64,000 nt of DNA, taken from contig NZ_LDTB01000014.1 of the NCBI RefSeq assembly GCF_001476895.1, positions 1 through 64,000 on the forward strand, read 5' to 3'. The translations under genes were made by a program, and so were the position numbers. A model generated the notes under the pieces. The model was not told the origin of the DNA. It was given only the letters and a program-made list of their open reading frames with translations, and made no database searches. The DNA comes from Sphingomonas endophytica. Its GTDB lineage: Bacteria; Pseudomonadota; Alphaproteobacteria; Sphingomonadales; Sphingomonadaceae. Below are positions 63,978 to 64,000 of this stretch, piece after piece (the stretch's first letter is position 1; each line of letters starts with the position of its first letter).

Positions 63978-64000
63978 CGTGCGCCCGTCTAGACCAGATG

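Noticed and set aside
1..64000. Search by eye for CRISPR arrays, tRNA or rRNA genes, insertion sequences and phage genes
   Set aside because: No regularly spaced repeats, tRNA-like cloverleaf sequences, rRNA segments, transposases or integrases were recognised; the repeats found are small palindromic elements.

Overview
The window looks like chromosomal DNA of a sphingomonad (Alphaproteobacteria, Sphingomonadales, most like Sphingomonas). The evidence is very high GC, gene families and gene orders typical of that group, many TGA/ATG overlaps between genes, and short palindromic repeats of the kind scattered through sphingomonad genomes. No tRNA, rRNA, CRISPR array, insertion sequence or phage gene was seen. 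The window opens in a repeat-rich intergenic stretch and closes just after a lysR gene.

Layout. 0.3-2.8 kb: FAD oxidoreductase, rluE-type pseudouridine synthase and a small RNase H-like protein. 2.8-9.2 kb (minus strand): chemoreceptor with a small membrane partner; a J-domain/BrkB/fabI/membrane protein/GNAT operon; a transglutaminase. 9.3-14.2 kb (minus): an ATP-grasp-alpha-E fusion, a PhzF-like protein, a CDF metal transporter and pdxH. 14.3-17.7 kb: the NHEJ pair ku-ligD, with a palindromic repeat inserted in frame in ligD. 17.7-18.8 kb: a secreted Gfo/Idh/MocA oxidoreductase. 18.8-28.4 kb: a late-pathway cobalamin locus (cobU, cobD-cbiB-cobQ, and btuB-DUF1636-cobT-cobC-cobS downstream of a cobalamin riboswitch, plus cobO). 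28.5-31.9 kb: a charged coiled-coil protein, a GGDEF-EAL protein and msrB.

32.2-40.3 kb holds the most unusual block: five co-oriented genes for exported DUF11-type proteins. One is a predicted giant outer-membrane protein of about 1650 residues. They run tail to tail into a tightly overlapped two-component locus (NarL-type regulator, PAS histidine kinase, CheY-like regulator), with a divergent Hpt-domain protein beyond it (40.3-43.1 kb). I read this as a regulated cell-surface system of unknown function.

43.1-47.7 kb: a family III CoA transferase with lldD (L-lactate dehydrogenase), then a D-2-hydroxyacid dehydrogenase with glycerate kinase.

47.7-64 kb reads as an amino-sugar and peptidoglycan-recycling island. 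One minus-strand operon carries a GH84-type hexosaminidase, dld (D-lactate dehydrogenase) and a GH27 glycosidase. The divergent plus-strand operon carries a TonB-dependent receptor, a sodium:solute symporter, murQ and a GntR regulator. Then come a BadF-type sugar kinase, an AmpG-like permease with a beta-lactamase-fold serine hydrolase, dacB and lysR. Kinase, MurQ and Dld together suggest a route from N-acetylmuramic acid to GlcNAc-6-phosphate plus D-lactate, and on to pyruvate.
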